DNA from: Ophiodon elongatus
Lineage: Eukaryota > Chordata > Actinopteri > Perciformes > Hexagrammidae
Direction: 5' to 3'
Assembly: GCA_016806645.1 (NCBI GenBank)
Contig: JACSYO010000570.1
Coordinates: 2,991,001-3,055,000 of the forward strand
DNA: 64,000 bases
Below, one piece after another: positions 13,255-25,580 of the stretch. The translations under genes and the position numbers were made by a program. Every line of letters starts with the position of its first letter. Position 1 is the first letter of the stretch. The notes below the pieces were generated by a model. The model searched no databases and had not been told where the DNA came from. It saw nothing but the letters and a program-made list of their open reading frames with translations.

Positions 13255-14827
13255 CAATGTCTATTAAAAGTATTCACCCCCCTAGGAAGTTTCACCCTTT
13301 TGTTGCTTTTATACATGAAATCATGGTCAGTATAATTTGTCTTTTTTGACAAGAATTTGCAAAAAAAAGGCAAAGTGAAAACAGATTTTTACAAACTAAT
13401 GTCAATTAATTAAAAATATATAGTGTAAAATAAGTGTTTGCATAAATATTCACCCCCTTTAAAGTGACTGACCTAATTTAACAGAGGTCTAGCTAGTTGA
13501 TGCCAGCAGTGTCACAATTAGTGAAATAGAGATCACCTGAGTGCAGTTGATGTGTGTCAAGTGATTGTAGTATAAAAACACCTGTGTCTGGGAGGTCCAG
13601 TCTCTGGTTCGTCAGTATTCCTGCTACAATTGCAACATGAAGACAAAAGAACATTCAGCGAAAAGATCATTGAAAAGTACGAGTCAGGAGATGACTACAA
13701 AAAGATGTCCAACTCACTAGACATCCCATAGAGTTCAGTTAAATCCATCATTAAGAAATGGAAGGAGTATGGCACTTGTTTAAGTCTGCCCAGAGCTGGC
13801 CGTCCTCACAAACTGAGTGACCGCGCAAGAAGAAGAATGGTGAGGGAGGCCACCAAGACACCTACGACCACTCTGAAGGAGTTAAAAGCTTCAGTGGCTC
13901 AGATGGGAGAGACAGTAAATTTGCCTGGGTTCTTCACCAGTCGAAGCTGTATGGGAGAGTGGCAAAGAGAAAGTCACTGTTGTAAAAAGCTCACATGAAA
14001 TCTCGCCTGGAATTTGTCCAAAGGCATGAGAGAGACTCCAATGTCAATTGGAGGAAGGTTCTTTGGTCTGATGAGACAAAAATCTAGCTTTTTGGCCATC
14101 AGACTAGATTCTATATTTGGCAAAAACCAAACACTGCACATCACCACAAACACACCATCTCCACCATGAAGCATGGTAGTGGCAGCTTCGTGCTCTGCGG
14201 ATGCTTCTCAGCAGCAGGCCCTGGAAGGCTTGTAAAGGTAGAGGGGAACATGAATGCAGAAAAATATCGCTAAATCCTGGAGGATAATCTTACTCAGTCT
14301 GCAAGAGAACTACGACTTGAAGATTTATTTTCCAGCAAGACAAGGACCCAAAGCATACAGCAAAAACTACACAGAAATGGTTTAAAGACAATGAGGTGAA
14401 TGTTCTGGAGTGGCCAAGTCAAAGCCCAGATCTCATTCCAATCAAGAAATTGTGGCTGGACTTGATGAGAGCTGTTCACGCCCAATCCCCGAGCAACCTG
14501 ACAGAGCTTGAGCTGTTTTGCAAGGAAGAATGGAGAACAATTGCATTGTCCAGATGTGCCAGCGGGATTGAGACATATCCACACAGACTCAGTAATGTAA
14601 TTGCAGCCAAACTGGCATCGACTAAATACTGACCTGAAGGGATCTTTTACTTTACCTTATATATTTTTAATTAATTGACATTTTGTAAAAGAAAGAGAAG
14701 TAAGAGTTACATTTTTTTTTGCAAATTCTTGTAAAAAAAGCCAAACTATATTGACCATGATTTCATGTATAAAAGCAACAAAAGGGTGAAACATCCAAGG
14801 GGGAGTGAATACTTTTTATAGGCATTG
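13255..14827 (+). mobile_element. Tc1-like DNA transposon, copy 1 (inactive)
   Basis: A 1,573-bp element with TA on both sides (13253-13254 and 14828-14829). Long inverted ends start CAATGTCTATTAAAAGTATT on the left and, inverted, CAATGCCTATAAAAAGTATT on the right, with an inner direct repeat of TATTCACCCCC near 13,448, the IR/DR arrangement of Tc1 elements. The transposase is read on the plus strand from about 13,637 and is broken by in-frame stops (for example TAG near 13,730 and TAA near 14,271). Recognisable pieces are the DPKHTAKTT motif and WPSQSPDLIPIKKLW; the catalytic glutamate expected in the last motif is lysine. Confidence 0.93.
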
Positions 14828-15274
14828 TAAATGGTTTTGTTGTATTTCTTATAGCTGGGAGTGAGAATATGATGGTTTTAAGGTTAGGTTAAGGGCTAAG
14901 GTTTAGGATTATTTGGTATTTCAGGATTTCAGTGTTGTGTAGCCTTTTGCATGTTGCTTAAAAACTTAACTGTCCATATACACTAAACATTAGGATAGGT
15001 GGGCTGCTGTTAAGCACAGGGTTCAGTGTCTCACCCAAGGACACTTTGATAGGCAGACATGAAGAGCCTGAACTGCCAAACTTGTGATTAAAGGACGACC
15101 CTCTCTAGCCCCTGAGTCACAGCTGCCCCACAGAATGTTAGCTGTTTGTGTAATTTGACAGTGTAGATTCCTTGCATGTTACCTATTTTATCATAGTTTT
15201 TCACTGTGTCTTTGAACATGCATTTCACATTACTATCTAAACCTATCCCAAATCCAGTTGGTGTCATATTTGAG
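14828..15274. repeat. Spacer with a partial teleost repeat
   Basis: 15,018-15,125 (CAGGGTTCAGTGTCTCACCC, then AAGGACACTTTGATAGGCAG) looks like the right half of a common fish repeat whose left half occurs at 24,218-24,345. The rest is unique AT-rich DNA. Confidence 0.5.
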
Positions 15275-15385
15275 ATCGGAACAGCCTATTATTGAAAGGT
15301 GCTTATGTAATTTAAAATTTGAAATGTTATTCACTCAAAGATATCACTCATGCATTGATGTTGTAGTATAGGAGCCTAAGGAGTG
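15275..15385. repeat. Block Y, copy A of local duplication
   Basis: Shares GAACAGCCTATTATTGAAA, ATTCACTCAAAGATATCACT and TATAGGAGCCT with 17,883-18,025. Confidence 0.75.
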
Positions 15386-15437
15386 CAATATTTTGGTGTG
15401 ATTGGCAGGATAAAACATATTTTTTCTTGTTTTTAAG

Positions 15438-15882
15438 AACAACGGCTGGCAACAAGAGGATTATTTCTTTGGGAGGACCAGTATTCCCCATAGAGGACTG
15501 TCAGAGAGGTTGAGAGGTGTTTTATGTATTGAACTTTGTTGATGTAAGAACCCTTCTGTCCACACAGAATGGAGGAGGTGTTGCAGTCACTGAATGATCA
15601 GATCCAGGCCGTCGAAACCGAAACGTCGACTTTAATGCCTCCAAAGGTAGTGCCTCCGCTAAAAACTCAGCTCTCAACTCTGAGTCATTTTAGGAATTTG
15701 CCTTCCTGGCTCTAATATACCAAAGCTTACAGGCTAGTCCATCTGATGTGCCAAATTCCCAGGATGTGCTGAGAGATCTATTCTGTGAAAGTGTGCGAGA
15801 CCGTAGACAGCTTATGCGGAGTCAGGATGGAGAGCTGTCCCTACTCGATTTGCTTGGAGGAGGGCCAACCCATCATGGAAAG
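15438..15882 (+). pseudogene. Unassigned exon-like locus, copy A (duplicated)
   Basis: Three exon-like segments with fair splice signals. Segment 1 (15438-15543) reads NNGWQQEDYF...IPHRGLSERLRG and is closed by TGA because of a 1-nt loss relative to copy B. Segment 2 (15568-15646) starts with an in-frame ATG at 15569 (MEEVLQSLNDQIQAVETE) and ends in phase 0. Segment 3 (15694-15882) is an uninterrupted 63-codon stretch (EFAFLALIYQSLQ...LSLLDLLGGGPTHHGK), phase 0 at both ends, acceptor TTTTAG, donor AAG/GTAGGT. The gap between segments 2 and 3 is only 47 bp, short for a vertebrate intron. I do not recognise the family. It may be a decayed gene, a transposon gene, or a rapidly evolving gene. Confidence 0.35.
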
Positions 15883-16297
15883 GTAGGTTTGACATGCCAC
15901 TGAAGCTCAAGTAACTGTTAGTAGTTAAGCTATAACAGCTAAAATGCCTCATTTGGCTGAACCCAAAGATGTTATCTTACAAAAACAGGCTCAACTAAAC
16001 CAGTTACTGATCAACTTTGTACCACCCTATGGTCGAGATAACAGGTTGCAAAAAGGAGGTAGTCATTAGAAATTCACCCCAGATGAACAAATGTTCAACC
16101 CATTTGTTTAAATGAACCTGGCCATATTGCTTAGTACTATAAAACTAGAACCCTCGAGTGGAATGAACCAAGCACTGGGAGGGGGTATAGTAGGCTCTAA
16201 TAAATCTTCAAAATTGGTTGGTCCATGTCTGACATTACAAATTGACATGGATGGAGTGAAAGTGCTCACAATGGTGAGCTCTTTGCTTGTTTTTAAG

Positions 16298-16705
16298 AAC
16301 AGCAGCTGGCAACAAGATGATTATTTCCTTGGGAGGACAAGTATTCTCCATAGAGGACTGTCAGAGAGACTGAGAGATGTTTTAAGTATTGAACTTTTGT
16401 TGATGTAAGAACCCCTCAGTCCACACAGAATGGAGGAGGAGTTGCAGTCACTGAATGATCAGAGCCAGGCCCTCGGAACAGAATAGTCGACTTGAGTGCC
16501 TCCGAAGGTAGTGCCTCTGCCAAAAACTCAGCTCTCAACTCTGAGTCATCAGATGCACTGGCGTAAAAGGATTCAAGATCATCGCATTTACCGTGAGGTC
16601 AGGCGTCCAGAAGATAGAGTAGTTTACTCCGTTGTTCTTGTGGATCAAGATGGTTCAGGTCTACAAGTCCACTACATGAAAATTAGAAAAGTACCTGTAC
16701 CATAA
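16298..16705 (+). pseudogene. Unassigned exon-like locus, copy B (duplicated)
   Basis: A second copy, about 855 bp downstream of copy A. Segment 1 (16298-16404) stays open to its donor (SSWQQDDYFLGRTSILHRG). Segment 2 begins with ATG at 16430 but has TAG at 16484-16486. After that an open frame reads through PPKVVPLPKTQLSTLSH, then diverges from copy A after CTCTGAGTCAT into HWRKRIQDHRIYREVRRPED... and stops at 16705. The C-terminal 50 residues have a basic start and a V-V-Y-S-V-V-L-V-D segment. Copies A and B each have a different lesion. Family unknown. Confidence 0.35.
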
Positions 16706-17009
16706 ACTGCCTGACCATGACCGCTTTTCCCCCAAAAGTTCTGCCACATCACTTGCATCGGATGATCACTAAGAGGAAGGAGCTTGGATCCTGTGAGGTT
16801 CAAGGTCACCTCCAGCTTACCCCAATGGTCCTACTAGTATCTGCATGCAATCCCCAAATCTTGTGAAACCATCAGCCCTTAGTAAGTGCGTAGAAAGATA
16901 AATTACTGGTCACCACTCAAATCCCCATCCATTATGGTCAATATCAAGGGAGATAAATAAACTCTCTCTGCATTGTCAGGGCCCGAGTTATATGGAGGAG
17001 GTAGATCTA

Positions 17010-17530
17010 GCCTCCAGAGAGTAGGTTAGGTGTAGCCAAAGATTGAATTCACTCCCTACCCACATAACGGAACATAAATACACAGGCATAGTCAGGTGCA
17101 GCTCTTGTTTAGGGTCCTATCACTTCCTGTTTGGCGGTGAATAGCAATGTTAATATATGTGCCAAGTATGTTTACTGTTTGGTCTTAAACTTGACAACTC
17201 ACGAAAACTGTTGGGCAGATGGTACATTTTGAAAATTGCAGGTCTTGTTTTCCGGAGTCCTTTCACTTCTTGGTTAGCAGTGAATGCCAATACAGAATAA
17301 ATACCTATGATTGGTAGGTTTACTTTTTTTAGCTTCAACTTAACAACTCGCAAAAACGGTTGGGCTTTAAACCGATTCTACATTTTGTAGACTGTACTTA
17401 CAGTTTTTAACTACCGCTCGCATTAGTTTTGCATTGGTGAGGCCAGCAGTGGCAATCTTGATGGATTAAAAATGAGTCAAGACTGCTGCACCAACGAGGC
17501 AAAGGTTTCGTCGACAAATTAATAAGGGTA
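17010..17530. repeat. Block X, copy B of local duplication
   Basis: Counterpart of 12,575-13,075. Copy B also has an internal tandem repeat: the 17,098-17,245 stretch (CTCTTGTTTAGGGTCCTATC, then CACTTCCTGTTTGGCGGTGA) is echoed at 17,243-17,400 (TCTTGTTTTCCGGAGTCCTT, then TCACTTCTTGGTTAGCAGTG). Confidence 0.7.
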
Positions 17531-17882
17531 ATCTAGTTTTTGTACTGTAATGCATCATTTGCATTTTATTTGGTCTTTTTGTATTGCTTATTGCATAGTG
17601 TTTTTACATTTTTTGGTAGTTACAATCTTATGTAATTTCAGAGAATTTTGGCACATGGCTATTGGCATGGATTGTCAGCCGCTGTTTTAGAGTTTTAATG
17701 TTTTCATAACTTATTTCCGGCCTTTATTGTAAACCTAGGCCAAAGAACTTAAGGTTTAGGGTGTTCATGCAAGGAGTAACTGATCTTGTGTGTCAGGTTG
17801 TACAAGCACCTGAGTGAAGTGTATCCTTTTATTGCATGTTGCTCATCTCCACCGTGTTAGCAGTTGATGTCCTGTTTGAAAC

Positions 17883-18025
17883 CTGAACAGCCTGTTATTG
17901 AAAAGTGCTTGTTTAATAAACAACAACCTACTGTTCTACAACTTAGTGTCTAAATGTATGGGCATGGAAAAGACTTTAATGGTATTCACTCAATGATATC
18001 ACTCGTGAATTTGTATTGAAGTGTA
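17883..18025. repeat. Block Y, copy B of local duplication
   Basis: Shares GAACAGCCTGTTATTGAAA, ATTCACTCAATGATATCACT and TGTAGGAGCCT with 15,275-15,385. Confidence 0.75.
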
Positions 18026-19304
18026 GGAGCCTTGGAATTAAAGCTACAAGTGCACATGCATTAACATTTTCATCCTCTCAAATGGTGCAGGCATAAGCCA
18101 TGAACAGTTTTAAAGCATCAGCAAATCAAGCAATCTGTTACTAAAGCCCTCTTTCAGAACTACAGCTATATATTATTTTAGCAATTGATAGTCAAAAGTA
18201 TCAACATGCAGATTTCTATTAATATTTGTAGATAGGAAGTCAATTATGATGGAATTTTACGAGCTTTTTTACATGTTTTGGCAGGTATAGTGTCTGTAGT
18301 ATTTACCAAAAGATAAAGTATCTTGTTAGTTGTTTTTCTTGCTTTTTTCATCCAATCCCTGAACTCTATAAGATGGATATCGGAATTTTTTTTTTTTTAA
18401 TGGACCTGTAACAAATATTGCATTGTATAATACAGTATCTGTGCATCAATGTATTGCAGCACATTGCATTAGGCTGTTAAGCTGCCAGTATACTTGTCCG
18501 AACTGCTTGTTGGATGGTTGAACAGTTTCAGAAACTCCTTTTGTTGCACTGTAGAAATTCTTACATACATATATTTCACACTGATAGTTTGGACTGAAAT
18601 ATTTTGGGAAAATAAACATATTGCACAATATATTAAATAGCTGACCATTTAACTGTTTTAGGCATTAAATCAATAGTTAGTGATACATTTTTCTGATGTG
18701 TATCCGGAGAAGAGTCTAGTGTTTGTTTGTCCTCGTCCTCATAGTCAGTCATGTTATTTCACTGGTTGACATAAGATAAATTATTAAAAAAACACTGCAC
18801 TGTGCCTTGTAATCCCCACAAGTGCAAGCCCAATGAAATGTCTCATTATTTATTGATGTGCAGGTAAAAAAAAAAAAAGAGTATACAAATTTCACTTCAG
18901 GAAGTCAGGCAACTGTGAAAAGATGAATAATGCAATGCAACAAGAAAGAAATAAAAAATGCATTGCCTGAAAATGAAATTTATCTCTGAATGTTATCTAT
19001 ACAGTTGTCTATTGTGGTGAGTATTGTATTAGGCTACATGTGCTGAGTAAAAAACATTCTGAAATAAATATTTTTGGTACTTAAACTCATAAATCTCTGC
19101 CTATGGCAGCCTTACAAGAATACAGGAGGACACTGCACCCGTCCAAGAAATAGCACAACACATAACCTCTAGTAAAACTGCAAACTCTTGTTTTTACATT
19201 TCAGTTTTTGTATGTATAAAACAAGCAGGACATAATGTCGGACAGAGCCTGACTAGCTGTTTCAAGGCTAAGCTAAGTTATCTGGCTGCTCCTTTATAGA
19301 TTTA
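18026..19304. repeat. AT-rich spacer with a fish repeat fragment
   Basis: Poly-T near 18,388 and poly-A near 18,868. 19,235-19,300 (CAGAGCCTGACTAGCTGTTT, then AAGCTAAGTTATCTGGCTGC) is another piece of the repeat seen at 8,600-8,830 and 28,105-28,260. The Tc1 copy 2 follows directly. No gene seen. Confidence 0.5.
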
Positions 19305-20415
19305 CAATGCCTATAAAAACTATTCACCCCCTTGGATGTTTCACCCTTTTGTTGCTTTTATACATGAAATCATGGTCAGTATAATTTGGCTTTTTTGACA
19401 AGAATTTGCAAAAAAAGCTTCTTTCATGTCAAAGTGAAAACCGATTTTTACAAACTAATGTCAATTAATTCAAAATATATAGTGTAAAATAAGTGTTTGC
19501 GTAAGTATTCAGTTGATGTGTGTCAAGTGTTTGTAGTATAAAAACACCTGTGTCTGGGAGGTCCAGTCTCTGGTTCATCAGCATTCCTGCTACAATTGCA
19601 ACATGAGGACAAAATAATACTTCAAGCAACTCAGAGAAAAGATCATTGAAAAGTACAAGTCACCAGATGGTTACAAAAAGATTTCCAACTCACTGGACAT
19701 CCCACAGAGTTCAGTTAAATCCATCATTAAGAAATGGTGGTGACAGCTTCATGTTCTGCGGATGCTTCTTAGCAGCAGGCCCTGGAAGGCTTTTAAAGGT
19801 AGAGGTGCGCATGGATGCAGAAAAATATCACCAAATCCTGGAGGATAATCTGACTCAGTCTGCAAAAGAACTACGATTTGGGAGAAGATTTATTTTCCAC
19901 CAAGACAACGACCCCAAGCATACAGCAAAAACTACACCGAAATGGTTCAAAGACAACAAGGAGAATGTTCTGGAGTGGCCGAATCAAAGCCCAGATCTCA
20001 ATCCAATCAAGAATTTGTGGCTGGACTTTAAGAGCTGTTTACGCCCGATCCCTGAGCAACCTGACAGCGCTTGCTTGAGCTGTTTTGCAAGGAAGAATGG
20101 AGAAAAATGTCAGTGTCCAGATGTGTCAACGTGATTGAGACATATCCACACAGACTCGGTGCTGTGATGGCAGCCAACGGGGCATCTACTAAATACTGTC
20201 CTGAAAGGGGTGAATATTTATGCAATCATTTACTTTATCTTATATATTAATTAATTGACATTAGTTTGTAAAAAGCTGTTTTCACTTTGATATCAAAGAG
20301 GTTATTTCTGTGCAAATTCTTGTCAAAAAGAAACATTATATTGACCATGATTCCATGTATAAAAGCAACAAAAGGATGAAACATCCAAGGGGGGGTGAAT
20401 ACTTTTTAGGCATTG
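19305..20415 (+). mobile_element. Tc1-like DNA transposon, copy 2 (internally deleted)
   Basis: A 1,111-bp relative of the 13,255-14,827 element, with TA at both sides and ends CAATGCCTATAAAAACTATT / CAATGCC. Relative to copy 1 it lacks about 90 bp near the inner left repeat (after TAAGTATTCA) and about 430 bp of transposase between AAATGG and TGGTGACAGC. The remaining frame (19,646-20,134) keeps FHQDNDPKHTAKTT and WPNQSPDLNPIKNLW. As in copy 1, lysine replaces the expected catalytic glutamate. It cannot encode a working enzyme. Confidence 0.93.
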
Positions 20416-23400
20416 TATATTGTGATGTCAGTTATGTCTCAAGTTTAGCTAACATTGGCCACCAGTATCCCCGGTATTTGGTCATACTTGTATTTGGTAA
20501 TGGAAAAATTTCCCCTTGTGGGATTAATAAAGTGTTTATCTAGCTATACCAGATCAAGTGATTGTGGCAATAAACCACTGAGTGTATTATATTGAGCAAT
20601 GGAGCCTTTTATTGCTCATCAATTTAACCTTTCATTTTTAACAGAAACATTGTGTTCTTTCAAAATAATCTCTCTTTAAAAGTCAAAGACTTGTGGTCTA
20701 AATTATGACCATGTATTTGGAATAAAGTTGTGTTCTCTTCAAATAAATTTTCAAATTAAAAGCAACCAAAACACAATTGTGGGGCTATAGTTACCTTGTC
20801 TTTTTGAGACATTTAAAGATTGCTACAGAGTTTTGTAAACATTTCCAGTTTTTCCCCTATCTTTTCTTCCTTTCTCTTTTCCTTTTCCAGTAGGTCCATC
20901 CTTCAAGTCTCTCATGTAGATGAGCTGGGTCACTTTGTGCCCATAAATCAGGGGCCCAGGCGAGACTATGGTCAGGGACGTCAAAGACCATAGACTCGAC
21001 AGTTGACAGTCTCGCTCTACAAAGCCCGCAGTCACATGTTTCACAGTCATAACAAACATTTACTTTGTTTGAAAGATGTATGCTCACATTTTTCCGACTT
21101 GAGATAAAGGGGAGCTGTATGAAGTAAGAGGAGAGATAGTAAAGGACAGGAGCTGAATCGAGCCATAAGTCCAGCCTGTTCTCATTCCCAGGGCGTCAAA
21201 TACCAACACTTTATCACACCCCTCAGCGTCCAATATGGACGCACAAGGCGCCCTTTGTCTGTATGAGACATCGGGTTTTCAGGTAACTACAATATAATAT
21301 ATAAGTATTTGACGCTCAGAAAAAAATCTTCTGGAGTGTGATGATGTTGATAAAGGCAGATGAAACCCACACACAGTGGGTTGGCAGGAGGGGAGGATGA
21401 TGGGTCAAACAAACAAAGGTCTCTCAACCAGGGGACCAGTGTTATTTTGAAGTTACATTAGTGATGGGACATGTTTTCAGGAGTTATGTAACATTATTTA
21501 CTTAGTTAACCCTAACCCAACCGTAATGTTTTTCCAAAACCTAACTAAATGGTTTTGTGTCCGAAACTAAGCAAGTGTTTTTGTTTGAACTCAAAACGTT
21601 ATCCATGTGTTATCTGGGACCGTGAGCTGGGCTACCCAGGGCTTTAGAAAGTGACATAGAGGGGTCAAGCGCCAGTATGTGACGAGTTGGAATGAGAGGG
21701 TGTTGATATGTCACAACCAGAAGGGAACTTCTCAAACATGACAATCTTTATTTCACTGATAGCCTTTGTCATCGAGCCTACATTTTCTCGACTCCCAATA
21801 TATAATTTCCCTGAGTCATATGTATGCTGAGAGAACAGTGCAGATTCTTCACGCTCATCTATTCAACCATTATGTGAGTTGTAAAGTTTGAGAAATGCTT
21901 GTTCACTTATATTTAGTCTTTCTGCTCACACTTTGACATAATTTCTCCCCCCCTATTTTAGATGTTCAAATTTCCTTTTTTCACTGGAGCACTTAAAGTT
22001 CTTTACTTAAAGCGGGCATAAATAAGAAGTCCTCAAAGTTTTTCATGGCAATTTAATTAATTGCATCTACTGATAAAGATCATGTGAAATGATTAAAAGC
22101 TTCAGAACAGCTACCTATGTGGTGAGACAACTCAACTGTGCTGTATCTGGATAGTTTAACTGATAACTTATTTGTGCCTATTGTTTGCAACTTCTTTTCT
22201 TGTCCTATGGTCTCTTTGTCGGGAAAATGATGGTACGCTTTATATATTTTTCAACAGAAGATGTGGTGATGTGGACTGAGATCTTACAGTACAATGTTGA
22301 GTCCTCTGTGGCTTGAACCCAGCACATAATATAAAGTAGCTCTGTTAATTATCAATAATTCATAAAGGTACAGGTCAACAAAATGCACATGCATGCATAC
22401 TGTAAAGGTTGTGGTATGGTGAATCATTACATTAAATTAAATGAGCACCAAGCTCTTAAGCCTGGTTTATTCATCTATATTTTATTACTAATGGAGGGCA
22501 AATTGACTTGGTAAAACAGCTTAGTAATATGTATGATGACTATGATCATGACTTCTTTTTGTTTTAGTCGGTCTGAGTCATCATACGCCGTCGCATATTT
22601 CACAGTATTAAGACAACCGCTTTGGTTTATTGCATTAGCAATGACATCATTCCTGCTGCATGCATTCATTCGAATTTGGAAAGAAAGTTAAGGTCTCCGT
22701 TTTCCCACAAATGCTGTTATCTTGAAAATTATATTACAGTCTCCGGGTGAGTTAAAGCACACAACCAATATTTTTATTTTCAATGACAAAGAACATCAGG
22801 TGCACTGTATGAGTGGCAGTTTGACATTTATCAGCATAGAATCAGTGTGTGTGGCAGATAGATATATTTTTCATCCTTACTCATCATTGAATATTGCAAC
22901 AAATCTTTCTTAAGAAGAAAAAAAAAACTGGTATTTTCGATCTGGCCTTTGAGGTCCCAACATGCCTCTCTCATCTCTCCTTTTGTCTCCGTCTCCAGCG
23001 AATGAGCACCCTTTGTGTTTTCAGTAGGTGCTGTATGTTTTGGGTGTTTGCGTAACCTACAGCACTTTGGCTTGTCGTGGGAAATTACCCCGGTGACAGA
23101 AATGTCTTTGCAGGGGAAACGTCAGGAAGAGAAAGTCTCCCCATCTCAGACGGAAACCTCAGCAAACATGGCTGGTGACGCAAAAGGGCGTCAGTGGAGG
23201 GAAAGACAGGGCTTCACGATTATTTTCAGACAAACTTAAAAAGAATCGCTTGTCAGACCCCTTGGTGCTTCATTTGGTATCTGACATTTGAGCGGAGGAG
23301 ATTGGAACATGTATGAATCCATGACCGAGATGGAAGAGGGATAGAAGGACACACGGTGTCTCAGTGGCTGACACCTCTCAGATGCCTGAATTAAATCTCA

Positions 23401-24217
23401 ACAGTGATCCTCTCTGTGCCCAGACATTCCCCTAGACATGTGGGTGTGATTGTCTACATAATAAACAGAATGACCGAATGGGAGAGATTGACAGAGAAGC
23501 ATTATGGGATAAAGTTAAAAGAGAAGTGACAACTTTCTCAGATCCCGATATGTGTTTTTTCTTTTTGTTCTTAAGGTTCAAACAGAGATGGGAGCATTTG
23601 TGTTTTCTAGTCCAGTCACTTAGAATAGTTTTCAGAAGGAACTAAAACTGCTGTAACTTTTACCTGAGGTCTGAGCCTAACTGGATGGATGTGTGAGGCA
23701 GGAGTTGCTCAGTGACATACCCTGGCCTCTGATTAGCGGGCGTTAACATGTTTTAAATGTATACATTTCATGACATAGATAAGTCCTGATATGTCGACTG
23801 TGTCCGCATTGTCCTTGCAAGGTTCAGGGCTGATTTAAAACAGTGGACGGCGTGCAACTCATGAAATGCCTTATATATTTGGTAAGAAATGTGTACATAA
23901 CATTTTGTGTATAGCTCAATGAACACATTTGAGTGTGCAGTCCAGGTCTCCTTGCGTAGCTGGTTAGATAAAGGTTACATTTTTTTTCAAAACGTCAGTT
24001 TGATAAGGTACAAAGTACAGTTTTGGAAAAGGCAGCATCTCAATGGTTGTTGTCAATCTTCATAAGGCTTCTATTTGACTATAACCATTTAGCAATATGC
24101 CGTAATTTGTAGATATCTAACAACATTTTTCCGTATATTATCCACATAATCTTGGACGGGGATATATAAATACAGCTAAATTACACACCTAGAGGTGTAT
24201 ATATATGTGTGTGTGTG
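20416..24217. repeat. Gene-poor DNA with dispersed repeat pieces
   Basis: 20,490-20,545 (TTTCCCCTTGTGGGATTAAT, then AAAGTGTTTATCTAGC) looks like an L2-type LINE tail. 21,190-21,320 (GGGCGTCAAATACCAACACT, then CACCCCTCAGCGTCC) and 21,400-21,600 (ACCTAACTAAATGG) look like fragments of dispersed fish repeats. No coding gene recognised. Confidence 0.45.
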
Positions 24218-24226
24218 TATATATAG
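24199..24226. repeat. (TA)n(TG)n microsatellite
   Basis: TATATATGTGTGTGTGTGTA-type tract at the left edge of a dispersed repeat. Confidence 0.85.
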
Positions 24227-24345
24227 CACCTTTCTAGTCTTTCGACCACTCAAAAGCGGTTGTCATCATTTACCCATTCACACCCATTCATACACTGATG
24301 GCAGGGGCTACCATGCAAAGTGCCACCTGCCCATCAGGACTATCT
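24218..24345 (+). repeat. Teleost dispersed repeat, left half
   Basis: Contains AGCACCTTTCTAGTCTTTCG, CCATTCACACCCATTCATAC and ACTGATGGCAGGGGCTACCA, hallmarks of a frequent ray-finned-fish repeat. The right half of the same family is at 15,018-15,125. Class unknown to me. Confidence 0.6.
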
Positions 24346-24825
24346 AACCATTCACGCAATTACACCTTACCAATTGTGGGTAAAATTATCCTCCATGAAT
24401 TGCAGCCACTCTGAAAGATTTTTTTTTGTAACTGATGCAAGGTTCATAATTCCTCACAATATACCATTACTGTTTCTGCCTGCTCTGACTCAGTCATCAC
24501 GATCTGTGTGTGAGGATCAAACATCGTGACAAGTTCCTGTTGGCTATCCCTGGTGATCAGTGGGGAGCATTCAGCTTTAATTCAGCACAACGCTGACAGA
24601 GAACTGGATGAGACAGCACTGTGCATTACTCTTTTATGAGAGAAGAAGAGCAGGCATCCAGCAGTCTCTGCCTGCGGTGTGGAAGAGAAGTTATGTTTTG
24701 AAAGAGCATCCTGCCTTGATCTTATTTTCTCTAAAAAGTCAATCAAAGGGAGAGTACACGTTGTAAGATACGTCACAGCATTAAAAAGAAGAGTGACATG
24801 ATAAGAGACAGAATAGGATTGCGTT

Positions 24826-25010
24826 GTAAGCAACTGTTTTACATTAATATGTGCGTAGAATGAGAGTGTCGCACATTTTCCATCCTTTAAACTCTTCTGT
24901 GGAGCTGTAGGCGTCCTGTCTGCTCCAAAGTGGTCTGATCATGATTGTAAATCTACTTTTATTGTTTATTCTAGCCATGTGCACACAGATAAAAAATATA
25001 ATGATACAGA
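24826..25010. repeat. Diverged direct repeat, copy 1
   Basis: GTAAGCAACTGTTTTACATT, then AATATGTGCGTAGAATGAG, then GCCATGTGCACACAGA. The same order recurs about 960 bp downstream at 25,786-25,995. Confidence 0.65.
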
Positions 25011-25580
25011 AATGTTATTTGTCGGTCTTTTAATGCAAAATAAAACTTCCATTTTGTACCATTAAATTTGCTACTGGGGGTTGCTACTGCTCAACAAAAT
25101 AAAGTGAGTGCAGGCTCTGATCTTCGACATGACCAGATTAACCTGTATGTGTAGCATGGGGAAAAAATCAGTCAGTTTGTGGTAATTTGATGAAACACAA
25201 AACTAGAAAAGCATACATTTTTATGAGACATGATTTAGAGGATTGGATTATAAAAGAGATCTACTGTCAAACTCGTCATTGAGGCCTTTAGGGTCGAAAG
25301 TGCCCATGAAGTTCACGTTTTAAGCGGCATAGTTTACATCTCCCCCTCCGCATGGATGGTTTATTACCTCAATTCCTACATATCTGAGACTGGAAGTGTC
25401 GGGTATCTTCTTGGAAAAAAGTACAGCCACAAGATGTTACTGATAGTACCGCAGTGTTAAGTTTTACAAGTTTTTAAAACCCTGCGGTCTTACAGTTGTA
25501 TGCCAATCTACATAAGCATGTGCGCATGTATATGAAATTAGCAATGGAAATGAGAGTACACCTTTAACATTGTACTTGGC

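Noticed and set aside
23015..23239. 74-codon plus-strand frame
   Set aside because: No domain, no splice partner, and ordinary base composition; judged chance.
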